From positions 1-61,251 of the forward strand of contig CAKZNV010000201.1 of NCBI GenBank assembly GCA_937132085.1: DNA of 61,251 nt. Reading direction: 5' to 3'. Below are positions 32,413-41,116 of the stretch, in pieces (the stretch's first letter is position 1; each line of letters opens with the position of its first letter). Both the position numbers and the translations under genes were made by a program. The DNA comes from an uncultured Rubritalea sp. (GTDB lineage Bacteria; Verrucomicrobiota; Verrucomicrobiia; Verrucomicrobiales; Akkermansiaceae). The notes beneath the pieces are model-generated. The model worked only from the letters and a program-made list of their open reading frames with translations. It was not told where the DNA came from and did no database searches.

Positions 32413-33027
32413 ATGAAAATGATCACCAATAATCGCATAGGCATGCTTCTGTTAGTTTCAGGGCCATCAGGATCAGGAAAAACGACACTATGCCGTCGAT
32501 CAGCCGATGAAGGTTACGCTAGTTATGCTATTTCATGCACTACGCGTCCCCCACGACCAGGTGAAGTAAACGGTGAAGATTATTACTTTTTATCGCTTGA
32601 GCAGTTTAGGCAAAAAATTGATAACGATGAATTTATCGAACATGCTGAGGTTCACAGTAACTTCTACGGAACACTAAAATCAGAGGTAATCAATGTAGTA
32701 GAAAAAGGTATTGATGTCGTGATGGATATTGATGTCCAAGGCGCTAGTCTGATTCGTGAGTGTGATGAGCGCTTAATCCAGCAGGCACTCGTGGAACTGT
32801 TTGTTATGCCTCCTAGTGAGGCTGAGTTACGCAACCGTTTGTCTGGAAGAGGAACTGATAGCGACGAGGTTATTGAACGCAGAATGATCAACTCTTTGGA
32901 AGAAATGCGTCACTGGAATAAATACACCCACTGTATTATCTCGGAAGACAAAGAGACTGATTACACAAATTTCAAATCACTCATTCTAGCTGAAAGGCTG
33001 AACGTGAGTCGATTTAAGGATCAATAA
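32413..33027 (+). CDS. gmk: Guanylate kinase
   Basis: 204 aa. P-loop GPSGSGKTTLCRR (17-29), guanine-binding region SCTTRPPRPGEVNGEDYYF (about 43-61) and DIDVQGASLIRE. Converts GMP and ATP to GDP and ADP. It starts a run of four rightward genes (gmk, tatD-like, miaA, hypothetical) with gaps of 7-30 bp, likely one transcript. Confidence 0.97.
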   Translation: MKMITNNRIGMLLLVSGPSGSGKTTLCRRSADEGYASYAISCTTRPPRPGEVNGEDYYFLSLEQFRQKIDNDEFIEHAEVHSNFYGTLKSEVINVVEKGIDVVMDIDVQGASLIRECDERLIQQALVELFVMPPSEAELRNRLSGRGTDSDEVIERRMINSLEEMRHWNKYTHCIISEDKETDYTNFKSLILAERLNVSRFKDQ

Positions 33028-33047
33028 TCCATTGTTCTATTTCTTTT

Positions 33048-33836
33048 ATGAATGATGCCCACCTACACCTCCAAGATGAGAGATTCAAAGACACTGAGTC
33101 ACTCATAGCGGAGATGTTAGAGAGCGGTGTGAAGCGATGTGTTGTTAACGGAACTCATCCTGATGACTGGGATCGTGTGCAGGAACTCTCTACTAAACAT
33201 CCAGATCTGATCCTGCCTTCATATGGGCTACATCCTTGGCAGACACCAGCTGCTGATGATAACTGGAAATCTAAACTAAAGGAACTTGTCAAAGATTCAC
33301 CACAGCACTGCATCGGTGAATGTGGGCTGGATCGATGGATAGAGAACCCTGACAAAGCTGCACAAGAAGACGCTTTCCTGTTTCAGCTAGAGCTTGCTAA
33401 CAAATACAACGCCCCCCTTTCTATCCATATTTTAAAAGCTTGGGGCTGGTTTACAGATCTGCTTCGCACTCATTCTTTTCCGAAAAGAGGTTTTTTATTA
33501 CACTCATATAATGGCTCGGCTGAACTGATCGATGAGCTAGTCAAACATGGAGCCTACTTCTCATTCTCGGGACATTTCCTTCACGATAAAAAAGCCAAGC
33601 AGTTAGATGTTTTCAAAAGAATACCGTTAAATAGACTTTTGTTAGAGACCGATGCTCCAGACATGCTTCCACCTGTTTCAGTAGTTAGCCATAAGATTCA
33701 AGATACTCCACAGCTTAATCATCCAGCTAACATTCATTCGATCGCTGAGCATTTAGCAAAACACCTAAAGATAGAATTTGATAAATTCTCAAGTCTGTTA
33801 GACTCTAACTTCAACCATTTCTTTTTAACTAGATAA
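33048..33836 (+). CDS. TatD-family metal-dependent hydrolase
   Basis: 262 aa TIM-barrel hydrolase with DAHLHLQD (HxH metal site near the N-terminus), GECGLDR (Glu metal ligand), HILKAWG/LLHSYNG histidines and ETDAPDML (Asp). TatD proteins are 3'-5' exonucleases or deoxyribonucleases; many members are annotated only by homology. Close to the usual 255-265 aa. Confidence 0.9.
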   Translation: MNDAHLHLQDERFKDTESLIAEMLESGVKRCVVNGTHPDDWDRVQELSTKHPDLILPSYGLHPWQTPAADDNWKSKLKELVKDSPQHCIGECGLDRWIENPDKAAQEDAFLFQLELANKYNAPLSIHILKAWGWFTDLLRTHSFPKRGFLLHSYNGSAELIDELVKHGAYFSFSGHFLHDKKAKQLDVFKRIPLNRLLLETDAPDMLPPVSVVSHKIQDTPQLNHPANIHSIAEHLAKHLKIEFDKFSSLLDSNFNHFFLTR

Positions 33837-33843
33837 TCCCACA

Positions 33844-34761
33844 ATGTTAACAACAGGACCTCTAAGACCCATCTACATTTGCGGCTCAACCGCCACAGGT
33901 AAGACAGCCGTGTCCATCGCTCTTGCTAATCTCATCGGTGGAGAAATTGTCAATGGTGATGCTTATCAGGTCTACTCAGACATCGACACCATCTCGGCAG
34001 CACCGTCCAAAGAAGAACAGTTCCTAGCTCCTCACCATCTGTTTGGCGTCTTAAAGCCAGATCAAGAATTCGACGCTCAAACTTATCTCAATCTAGTTAA
34101 GCCTGTGATCGCTGAGATTCAACAGCGTAAACGAATTCCTATCATCGTGGGCGGCTCAGGGATGTATCTAAAATTCCTCACTCACGGACCATCAAATCTA
34201 CCAGCTGGAGATGACGCCTTACGTGAGCAGCTTGAGCTAAAGTCTGATCAAGAACTTGTCGAGCAGTTCACCGAGCTAGACCCAGTCGGAGCTAGTGAAA
34301 CAAATCTAAAGAATAGGCGCTACGTGATCCGTGCTTTAGAGATTTGCCTGCTCTCTGGGCAACGCATGTCGCAGCTCAAGACCGACTGGAAAAATGACAA
34401 CTCAGAAAAAGAACGGCACCTTCGTGGCTACGTTCTTAATTGGGATCGTGAGGTTCTAAGAGAGCGTATTCTATTGCGCACTAAAATCATGTTAGAGCAA
34501 GGAGCAGTGGAGGAGGTCTGCGCTGTGGAGCAGTTATCGGCTACATGCATCAAGGCTATTGGAGTGCGTGATATATTAGCCTTTAAGAGCGGGGAAATCA
34601 CTGAAGCTAGACTAGAAGAACTCATCTTTTTCGCCACCTGTCAGTATGCGAAACGTCAGAACACTTGGTTTAGTAAAGAGACTTGGTTAGAGAGTATTCC
34701 CGTCACTAGTTCTAGTAATCCAGAGCACATCGCTCAAGGTATAGCTGATAGACTTAAGTAA
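33844..34761 (+). CDS. miaA: tRNA dimethylallyltransferase
   Basis: 305 aa. P-loop GSTATGKTAV at the N-terminus, then NGDAYQVYSDIDTISAAPS (the substrate Asp and Gln region of MiaA, where the usual SADSMQVY reads NGDAYQVY) and IIVGGSGMYLKFL. It adds dimethylallyl to A37 of tRNAs reading UNN codons. The C-terminal part contains the FFATCQYAKRQNTWF motif typical of MiaA. Confidence 0.95.
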   Translation: MLTTGPLRPIYICGSTATGKTAVSIALANLIGGEIVNGDAYQVYSDIDTISAAPSKEEQFLAPHHLFGVLKPDQEFDAQTYLNLVKPVIAEIQQRKRIPIIVGGSGMYLKFLTHGPSNLPAGDDALREQLELKSDQELVEQFTELDPVGASETNLKNRRYVIRALEICLLSGQRMSQLKTDWKNDNSEKERHLRGYVLNWDREVLRERILLRTKIMLEQGAVEEVCAVEQLSATCIKAIGVRDILAFKSGEITEARLEELIFFATCQYAKRQNTWFSKETWLESIPVTSSSNPEHIAQGIADRLK

Positions 34762-34791
34762 CCTTTCCTCCTAGATCCCTTATGTCTAGGT

Positions 34792-35499
34792 ATGAAACGA
34801 AAACTTATCTATCCAATCACTCCAATCGTCATCACCTCTTTGGCAATGGTGACAAGTAGCTTAATCGCTGATGATGTCGTTAAGCCTGCTGAGAAACCAA
34901 CTAAAGAAAAGATCCTTCACCAGATCACCATTGAGAAGCTAGATCTAGAGCTAGAAAAGACCCCAGTCTATAGCTTCAGTAACGCTACTAATAAAAAAGT
35001 AGATAACAGTAAGCGTTGGTTAGAGATAGAGGCTAAACTTGATGTAAATACTCTCTCAGAGCAGAAATTTCTATCCACCTTAGACGCCACGTTCACCTTG
35101 GTCTATAAACAGCATGATCAGAAATACTATAAGCTAGAACGCACCCTCACATTTAAGAACGTCAATATAGAAAAAGGTGAAGTCCTATTAGTCGCTTATA
35201 TCGATCCTGACACCTTAGAGCACATCACTGGAGAAAAGCGCCCTGCCTTGAATGATCTAACAGGAGTAGCTGTGACTATCAGCACGAACAATCTTTCTAA
35301 GCTAAATCCAAAACAACTCTACAAAAGCGTTCTGATTGATCGCAAAATCAAAGCTTCTGAAAAGACACTCTGGTGGCAATCAACAGCGATAAAATCATCT
35401 GATCAGAATATACTCAGCCTTGGAGAAACACCGTTCTTTCAAGCTCGACCAAACCGCTATCCTAGAGTTCAAAAACAGGCGGCTGTTGCTAAGAAATAA
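34792..35499 (+). CDS. Exported hypothetical protein, 235 aa
   Basis: Signal peptide (about 1-26, ending SSLIADDV) followed by a basic/beta-rich domain and a basic C-terminal tail. No family recognised. It begins 30 bp after miaA and converges with the GbsR-like gene. Its last base touches the end of that gene. Confidence 0.7.
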   Translation: MKRKLIYPITPIVITSLAMVTSSLIADDVVKPAEKPTKEKILHQITIEKLDLELEKTPVYSFSNATNKKVDNSKRWLEIEAKLDVNTLSEQKFLSTLDATFTLVYKQHDQKYYKLERTLTFKNVNIEKGEVLLVAYIDPDTLEHITGEKRPALNDLTGVAVTISTNNLSKLNPKQLYKSVLIDRKIKASEKTLWWQSTAIKSSDQNILSLGETPFFQARPNRYPRVQKQAAVAKK

Positions 35500-36039
35500 C
35501 TAGTTCTTTTGCTTTGGTAACAAACCGAGGAATTTATCAGCAAACTTCACAGCAGGTCCGTATTTGAGATGACTTATCTTCTCACCTACCTTACTTGCGA
35601 ACATTGCGAATTCCTCGAGTTCTTTCATCTGTTCATGGAAGGCTTTGCCTTCAGCTGTTTTAACAGCCTTACTGCGATCCACACAACCTTTGAGCAACTC
35701 TACAGCAGGATCTATCTCTCTGCGCTTACGTTCACGTAGAACGATAGTGAAGACTTTCCATACATCCTTCTCTGCTTCAAAAAACTCCTTACGTTCACCT
35801 TTTTTAACAACGATTTTAATAAGTCCCCAACCAACAAGTTCTTTTAGGTTGGTGTGTGCATTTCCTCTGCTGATCTGCAGTTCCTCCATGCACTGGTCCG
35901 TGCTGAGAGGGTCAGGACTGATCATGAGCAAAGCATGCACTTGTGCCATTGTCCGGCTAATTCCCCAGCTTGTGCCTAACGCACCCCACTGAGAGATAAA
36001 ATCATCCTTAGCTTCTTCGAAATCTGTTGTCGCACTCAT
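35500..36039 (-). CDS. GbsR/MarR-type transcriptional regulator
   Basis: About 179 aa from the ATG at 36039; a TTG three codons upstream is an alternative. It has a winged helix-turn-helix (about 40-100: MAQVHALLMISPDPLSTDQCMEELQISRGNAHTNLKELVGWGLI) followed by an oligomerisation helix. This is the GbsR subgroup of MarR regulators, some of which respond to choline or osmolytes. A palindrome (36052-36064) sits just before the start and may be its own operator. Confidence 0.87.
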   Translation of the reverse strand: MSATTDFEEAKDDFISQWGALGTSWGISRTMAQVHALLMISPDPLSTDQCMEELQISRGNAHTNLKELVGWGLIKIVVKKGERKEFFEAEKDVWKVFTIVLRERKRREIDPAVELLKGCVDRSKAVKTAEGKAFHEQMKELEEFAMFASKVGEKISHLKYGPAVKFADKFLGLLPKQKN

Positions 36040-36051
36040 TATTTTCAAAAT

Positions 36052-36064
36052 ATACTGAAAGTAT
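36052..36064. promoter_or_regulatory. Candidate operator of the GbsR-like gene
   Basis: ATACT-GAA-AGTAT inverted repeat 12 bp before the chosen start codon, in the region where the gene's own promoter should lie. Confidence 0.4.
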
Positions 36065-36130
36065 CCTAGATTTCAAGCAAAACAATTCATCTAAAATGAA
36101 TGAAACACTCCACAGATGGAATAAACCAGA

Positions 36131-37057
36131 CTACTTCTTAAGCTCTAAGTCGCCTATAGCATACTGAATCCCAGCAAGATAATGAGCGAGAACTTCAGCA
36201 TTATAATAAATGTGATTATTGTGCCCGAGGGAACAATAGAAGACACGACCTTCGCCGTAGTTCTTATACCAGCTAGTTCCGAAGTCATTGTCAGTGCGTT
36301 GGATTCCACTCACCTTCATGTCTGATTCTTCGGTGTTAAGCCTAGTAAGAATATTGAGTTTCTTAGAGTCGTAAGGATCCTTGAATTGGTAAATTTCTTC
36401 TTTAAAACTTAACTTGCCTGTTGAGAACCCTCTATTAAGAGGATGCTTCTCCATTCCTTTTTCGACGTCAATAACGACATCTGTGCTAGATCTCCAAGGG
36501 TGATTCACGAAATATCCCCCGATAAGGTTTCCATATTCAGGCCATTCGTAAAATGTATCCGTAGCGGCATGAATCCCAATGAATCCTTTCCCTCCAGCAA
36601 CATAAGTAGCTAGATTCTTCTTCAGTCTCGCCTCTCTAGTTTTCGCTTCTTCCTGAGCCTCTTCAGTCTCAGGTTTCTTAGCAGAACCAAATACATTCAG
36701 AGTCGTATTGAGAAAACAAATGGCGTCAAATTGGTCGATCGCAGGCTTCTCAAAGTTAGCCAAATCATCGCTAACTACTACTTCATATGCTCCAGACTCT
36801 TTTCCTAGTAGAGCTAAAGTCTTTTTACCGAGCCCTATTGAACGGTGACGATACCCCATTGTTCTTGAGAAAATGAGGACCTTACGAGCTTGCTTAGGTT
36901 TGACTGCCTGTCCTGCCACTTTAGAAACAGCAGAAACTACTTTCTCTTCATCTGTTTGTGGTTTCTTAGTAACTTCAACAGCAGAGTCGTCAGCAGCTTT
37001 CACGACCATGAAGACAGTTAGACACAAGATAATTGGTAAAACTATTGATTTCTTCAT
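36131..37057 (-). CDS. Exported ThuA-domain protein
   Basis: 308 aa with a signal peptide (about 1-21). The ThuA fold, a class I glutamine-amidotransferase-like domain, shows KVLIFSRTMGYRHRSIGLG, GGKGFIGIHAATDTFYEWPEYGNLIGGYFVNHPW and EGRVFYCSLGHNNHIYY. ThuA was named for trehalose utilisation; in verrucomicrobia such secreted members are common and thought to act in sugar metabolism. The exact reaction is unknown. Confidence 0.9.
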   Translation of the reverse strand: MKKSIVLPIILCLTVFMVVKAADDSAVEVTKKPQTDEEKVVSAVSKVAGQAVKPKQARKVLIFSRTMGYRHRSIGLGKKTLALLGKESGAYEVVVSDDLANFEKPAIDQFDAICFLNTTLNVFGSAKKPETEEAQEEAKTREARLKKNLATYVAGGKGFIGIHAATDTFYEWPEYGNLIGGYFVNHPWRSSTDVVIDVEKGMEKHPLNRGFSTGKLSFKEEIYQFKDPYDSKKLNILTRLNTEESDMKVSGIQRTDNDFGTSWYKNYGEGRVFYCSLGHNNHIYYNAEVLAHYLAGIQYAIGDLELKK

Positions 37058-37090
37058 AATCGTTTAAGTAGAGTTACTTAGGTCTATTTG

Positions 37091-38059
37091 TTACGCTATC
37101 CCATCACCATTCCATTCACCATATTGGCGGAATTTCTGATAACGAGCATCGAGCATTTCTTCTGTGGATAGCTTTTGTATTTCAGCTAACTGAGTGAGAA
37201 TCGCTTCTCTAAAGTTAAGAGCCGAAGTCTCGTGATCATGGTGTGCTCCGCCTCTAGGCTCAGCCACTACTACATCGATCAAGTTCAACTCACCTAGATC
37301 TGGTGCTGCGATTTTCATCGCCTCAGCTGCTTCTGGAGCATGCTGTCTGTGTTTCCAGAGAATAGCAGCGCAGCCCTCTGGACTGATCACAGAATAGTAA
37401 GCGTTTTCCATCATCATGACTTTATCAGCCACACCGATGCCTAATGCTCCACCAGATCCACCTTCACCTAATACACAGGCAATGATCGGAGTCTTGAGGT
37501 TCATCATCTCTTTAAGATTGAATGCAATTGCTTCAGCAATATTTCTCTCCTCAGCACCAATACCAGGGAATGCTCCCGGAGTGTCGATCATTGTGATCAC
37601 TGGTAGTTTAAATCTTTCAGCAAGCCTCATTAGTCTGAGTGCTTTTCTATATCCTTCTGGATGAGCGCTTCCAAAGTTTCTGAGTAAATTCTCTTTAGTG
37701 TCTCTACCCTTCTGGTGGCCAATGACGACTACCTTCTGATTGCCAATTCTAGCAAAGCCTCCAGGCATAGAATGGTCATCACCGATATGACGATCGCCAT
37801 GTAATTCTACGAAGTCTTCAAAACCGTGTGCAAGGTAATCTAACATAAATGGTCTATTGGTGTGTCTGGCAATCTGAACCCGTTGCCATGGTGTAAGATT
37901 ATCATAAATCTCCTGTTTAAGCGAATTGAGCTTAAACTCCATCGCTGTAATCTCACTGCTGAGATCTATGTCTTGGGTGTTGGATTGTTTCTGTAGCTTG
38001 AGTATCTCGGCTTCGAGGTCAGCTATAGGTTTTTCGAATTCCAATGGCTTCATAATCAT
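37091..38059 (-). CDS. accA: Acetyl-CoA carboxylase carboxyltransferase subunit alpha
   Basis: 322 aa, standard length. A long N-terminal helix (LEAEILKLQKQ...), then the crotonase-like carboxyltransferase core with PGGFARIGNQKVVVIGHQKGRDTKEN, MRLAERFKLPVITMIDTPGAFPGIGAEERN and GEGGSGGALGIGVAD. With AccD it transfers the carboxyl group from biotin to acetyl-CoA to make malonyl-CoA for fatty acid synthesis. acpP lies 1.7 kb away on the same strand. Confidence 0.97.
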   Translation of the reverse strand: MIMKPLEFEKPIADLEAEILKLQKQSNTQDIDLSSEITAMEFKLNSLKQEIYDNLTPWQRVQIARHTNRPFMLDYLAHGFEDFVELHGDRHIGDDHSMPGGFARIGNQKVVVIGHQKGRDTKENLLRNFGSAHPEGYRKALRLMRLAERFKLPVITMIDTPGAFPGIGAEERNIAEAIAFNLKEMMNLKTPIIACVLGEGGSGGALGIGVADKVMMMENAYYSVISPEGCAAILWKHRQHAPEAAEAMKIAAPDLGELNLIDVVVAEPRGGAHHDHETSALNFREAILTQLAEIQKLSTEEMLDARYQKFRQYGEWNGDGIA

Positions 38060-38174
38060 ATTGCGGTTATATTGAATATTTTCTGCTCTAATAGCAATGG
38101 TTTAATCTGAAAAAGAACCACTCTCAGTGATCAGAAAGATCGTAGCTCTATATGTTAAATGAGACAAATTTTTG

Positions 38175-39098
38175 TTAGTAAACGAGTTCCACGTTATTAC
38201 CACTTCGTAAGATCAATGATAATTCTTCTATATCAGCCTGAGACAGAACTATTCCACGGAATCCTCTCGCTATATCTTCAGAGTCACCTCGGATGTCAAA
38301 GTTAGGATTTTGGATCTTAATTGACTTTTCGGCCTCTCGGTAATTGCCTCGTGTAGAATTCACTCTTCGGCCCTCATGATAGGCGACAATGCGCTCGATT
38401 GAGGTTTTTACGGACTTACCTTTCTTAGATAGAGTCATTTCATAGATAGGTTCATAGAGTTTAATTACCTTGCTGTTATCACTCCCTCCACTCATCAAAA
38501 ATAATTGATTCTTCAGAGGATGAATACGCAGGCTATAGTTTAGAGGCATGATGATCAGCTTGTCACCCGGTCGGAGCTGATCGCTTCTAGTCAGTCCGTT
38601 GAGCTGCTTTATAAGATCAAAGTTCGTTTTGAATTTCGATGCTATCGCCAGGTAGGAATCCCCCCTCTTTACTGTGTATTCCACCTTCCCATCGTTTGGT
38701 CTCACCCCGAAAAGATCATCCATATTCATCTCGCCCAACACACGATAGGCTTCTAGCTCAGATGGAGTCCCTTGATACTTCACTACGATCTCTTCTAGAA
38801 ACTTCCTAGCCTCTTCAAAGTTCTCTGCTTCAAGCATTCTACGAGCTTTATCGAATGCAGGTAATCCAAGGACGATCTCAGGAGGGTTAGTCTGCTTCAG
38901 GCGTTTCATGATCTGCGCAAGATCATCACCCTCATCAGAGTTCTCCACCTGAGGAACTAATTTCTCAATCTCACTTACTGTTTCACTGCTATCTGTGCCA
39001 GTGCCATTCAGGTGTTTATTGAGAATGATGAGCGTGCAAGCAAGCACCGTGAATACGATAATTGCTGCAACAAGTTTAATGAGAGTCTGTATCCGCAT
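38175..39098 (-). CDS. LysM-domain membrane-anchored protein
   Basis: 307 aa. N-terminal membrane anchor (about 8-28), an acidic/helical region with a short TPR-like pair (FDKARRMLEAENFEEARKFLEEIV), then a LysM module (about 143-190: VEYTVKRGDSYLAIASKFKT...QLRPGDKLIIM) that should bind peptidoglycan or chitin-like glycans. A C-terminal beta-rich domain of unknown function follows. Probably located at the cell wall. Confidence 0.87.
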   Translation of the reverse strand: MRIQTLIKLVAAIIVFTVLACTLIILNKHLNGTGTDSSETVSEIEKLVPQVENSDEGDDLAQIMKRLKQTNPPEIVLGLPAFDKARRMLEAENFEEARKFLEEIVVKYQGTPSELEAYRVLGEMNMDDLFGVRPNDGKVEYTVKRGDSYLAIASKFKTNFDLIKQLNGLTRSDQLRPGDKLIIMPLNYSLRIHPLKNQLFLMSGGSDNSKVIKLYEPIYEMTLSKKGKSVKTSIERIVAYHEGRRVNSTRGNYREAEKSIKIQNPNFDIRGDSEDIARGFRGIVLSQADIEELSLILRSGNNVELVY

Positions 39099-39122
39099 CG
39101 AAGTCGTGTATTAATTATTAGT

Positions 39123-39656
39123 CTAAATCAAGCCGTTGCGCTGATAGTCAAATTGATTGATCTCTTGAGATTTCTGAATCATATCAATAGAAAACTTCAG
39201 CAGACCTACCTCCCAAGCATCTTCCACACCTTCTATCACAGCTAACATGGGGTCATCATCTTTATGAGCTTTGGAGAGGACTCTGTCTTTCACTGACTCT
39301 AAACTATCATGAATAATCTCTTCGCTAGCGTTGGAGCGTTTAAAACTAAAGCCGTATTGGAAAAACACTGGCTCTAATCCTTTTTTCTTTAGCCAATCTA
39401 AGAGCTCTCTCGCTTTATCATCGAAGCCGTCTAGCTCAATACTAGAATAAGCAGCAGGTTTGATGATTTGAGGTTTTTGAGCCTCTACTTCGCCTCGTCT
39501 CACCTTGATCTTACCCACAGAGTCCATCCGCTCAGTAATGATGATGAACTTAAACTTAGAGGTTCCAAATGACTCGATTCTTCTATCGGGTTCACGAAGC
39601 ACATGGGTGTTCTCCATGGCGTATTGGATATCATCTGGTTTAGGAGCTGGATGCAT
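39123..39656 (-). CDS. Hypothetical protein, 177 aa
   Basis: Soluble, charged protein without signal peptide or recognised motif. It lies between the LysM protein and acpP genes on the same strand, 25 bp from the former. Function unknown. Confidence 0.7.
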   Translation of the reverse strand: MHPAPKPDDIQYAMENTHVLREPDRRIESFGTSKFKFIIITERMDSVGKIKVRRGEVEAQKPQIIKPAAYSSIELDGFDDKARELLDWLKKKGLEPVFFQYGFSFKRSNASEEIIHDSLESVKDRVLSKAHKDDDPMLAVIEGVEDAWEVGLLKFSIDMIQKSQEINQFDYQRNGLI

Positions 39657-39710
39657 AGTCTATAAAAGAACGTGATCTGGTGATTGGCAAATACTATCTC
39701 TAGTTAGAAA

Positions 39711-39745
39711 TAAAAAAGGCGACCCACACAAGTGACTCACCTTTT
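39711..39745 (-). terminator. Terminator of acpP
   Basis: On the minus strand AAAAGGTG (39745-39738) can pair with CGCCTTTT (39721-39714) followed by a T-run; 43 bp after the acpP stop. Confidence 0.7.
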
Positions 39746-39788
39746 GAAAATATGTTTAGTGACAATAAAATGCCTCTAAGTGATTAGA

Positions 39789-40025
39789 TTAAGAAACCTT
39801 CTTGATGTATGTAACGATGTCGTTCACACACTGAAGCTTCTCAGCTTCTTCGTCAGGAACTTCGATGTCGAATTCCTCTTCGAAAGCCATAACTAGCTCA
39901 ACAGTGTCGAGTGAGTCAGCACCGAGATCGTCGATGAATTTTGCTTCAGTTGTTACTTGGTCAGGTGTCACATTGAGTTGCTCAACGATGATTTCTTTCA
40001 CTTTTTGTTCGATTGAATCAGACAT
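39789..40025 (-). CDS. acpP: Acyl carrier protein
   Basis: 78 aa with the phosphopantetheine site GADSLDTVE, Ser38 in the DSL motif, and the acidic helix II ([22 protein letters not shown]). It carries growing fatty acyl chains. Full length and highly conserved. The short intergenic upstream region separates it from a membrane protein gene on the same strand. Confidence 0.98.
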   Translation of the reverse strand: MSDSIEQKVKEIIVEQLNVTPDQVTTEAKFIDDLGADSLDTVELVMAFEEEFDIEVPDEEAEKLQCVNDIVTYIKKVS

Positions 40026-40101
40026 TATAGATATTTATTTAAGTTTCGTTAAATGTGTTAACGGATTACATGTAGATAAACCTGTTAGGAGGATTTGGCA
40101 A

Positions 40102-41010
40102 CTACGAATTTTCAGAATCTGCATCAGCAGAAGATTTTTTAGTCTCAGAATCAACCTCTTCGCTACCCTCTTCTTCGTCTTCCTCTTCCACGAATTCGAT
40201 CAATTCACCTTTAAAATTATCCATAATGTAAGCAAATAATGCTTCTGCAGGTGCGCCGTCTTCCTCCTTGAACTGCCCATACACCATGCCGTCGACTTTG
40301 ACTTTTTTAGTAGTCTCGCCGTCCTTGTAGTAAATAACAGCGATTCCCTTATTATCCCATTTACGCTTATCGATCTTGTGCATGGACGTGAATGGAATCA
40401 CTTTACCTCCTGGAGCGATGTAGCTCTCTTCCGTGACGATCATTTTACGGAACATGATGCGGATACAAATAAATGCAGCGATCAGAAATAGAGCAACACA
40501 GACGCCGCCCACAACAAATTGTTCACTGATTTTACCTTCGTCATAGAGATTTTCAGATGGTTTCTGAGGCCATTCGTTATCAGCTGAAACCTTATTCCAT
40601 AAAGTTAACTGGGTGCCCTTCTTCAGATCATCGTAGCCATCAACTAGCTCTTTCGGCCACTTTGTGCTGAAATCATAATCTTCTGGTAGCAATCCTCGAT
40701 CCTTCTTAGGAGTCGGCACCACCTGCTGGCTAGCGAACTCGGCCCAGCTTTCCTTAGTGTATTCTTTTTCTTTAAATAACTGACCAGCAGACGCGGCAGG
40801 CTCCCCATCAGAATTCAACAACTCATCTTCTGGATTCATTTGCTGTTGAAAAAGAGCATGATTCACATAAGCCACATTCTTATCACGATACCCCCACTTA
40901 CCATCCTTAAAGAACCAAAGAGCAAAAAACGATAGCATCAAAAGGATTAAGACGGCTCTAATTTTGAACCATTTTGATGGATTGCATTCGATTACGGGTT
41001 TTTCGCTCAT
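40102..41010 (-). CDS. Unknown membrane protein, about 302 aa
   Basis: I place the start at the ATG at 41010 (MSEKPVIECNPSKWFK); the frame is open 25 codons further upstream. Two membrane segments (about 17-34 and 186-206) flank an extracytoplasmic region of about 150 residues, followed by a cytoplasmic domain resembling a PH-like/EbsC-type strand pattern (SMHKIDKRKWDNKGIAVIYYKDG), ending in an acidic Glu/Ser-rich tail. No family recognised. Confidence 0.7.
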   Translation of the reverse strand: MSEKPVIECNPSKWFKIRAVLILLMLSFFALWFFKDGKWGYRDKNVAYVNHALFQQQMNPEDELLNSDGEPAASAGQLFKEKEYTKESWAEFASQQVVPTPKKDRGLLPEDYDFSTKWPKELVDGYDDLKKGTQLTLWNKVSADNEWPQKPSENLYDEGKISEQFVVGGVCVALFLIAAFICIRIMFRKMIVTEESYIAPGGKVIPFTSMHKIDKRKWDNKGIAVIYYKDGETTKKVKVDGMVYGQFKEEDGAPAEALFAYIMDNFKGELIEFVEEEDEEEGSEEVDSETKKSSADADSENS

Positions 41011-41116
41011 ATTAGTCAGTTCTGTAGATGGTGTTAAACTATTCTTTATAAAAGTGAAATAATCATTTGATCTGAAATAAATCAATGTAATAAAGTGCCA
41101 TTACCCTTTTTAGACC

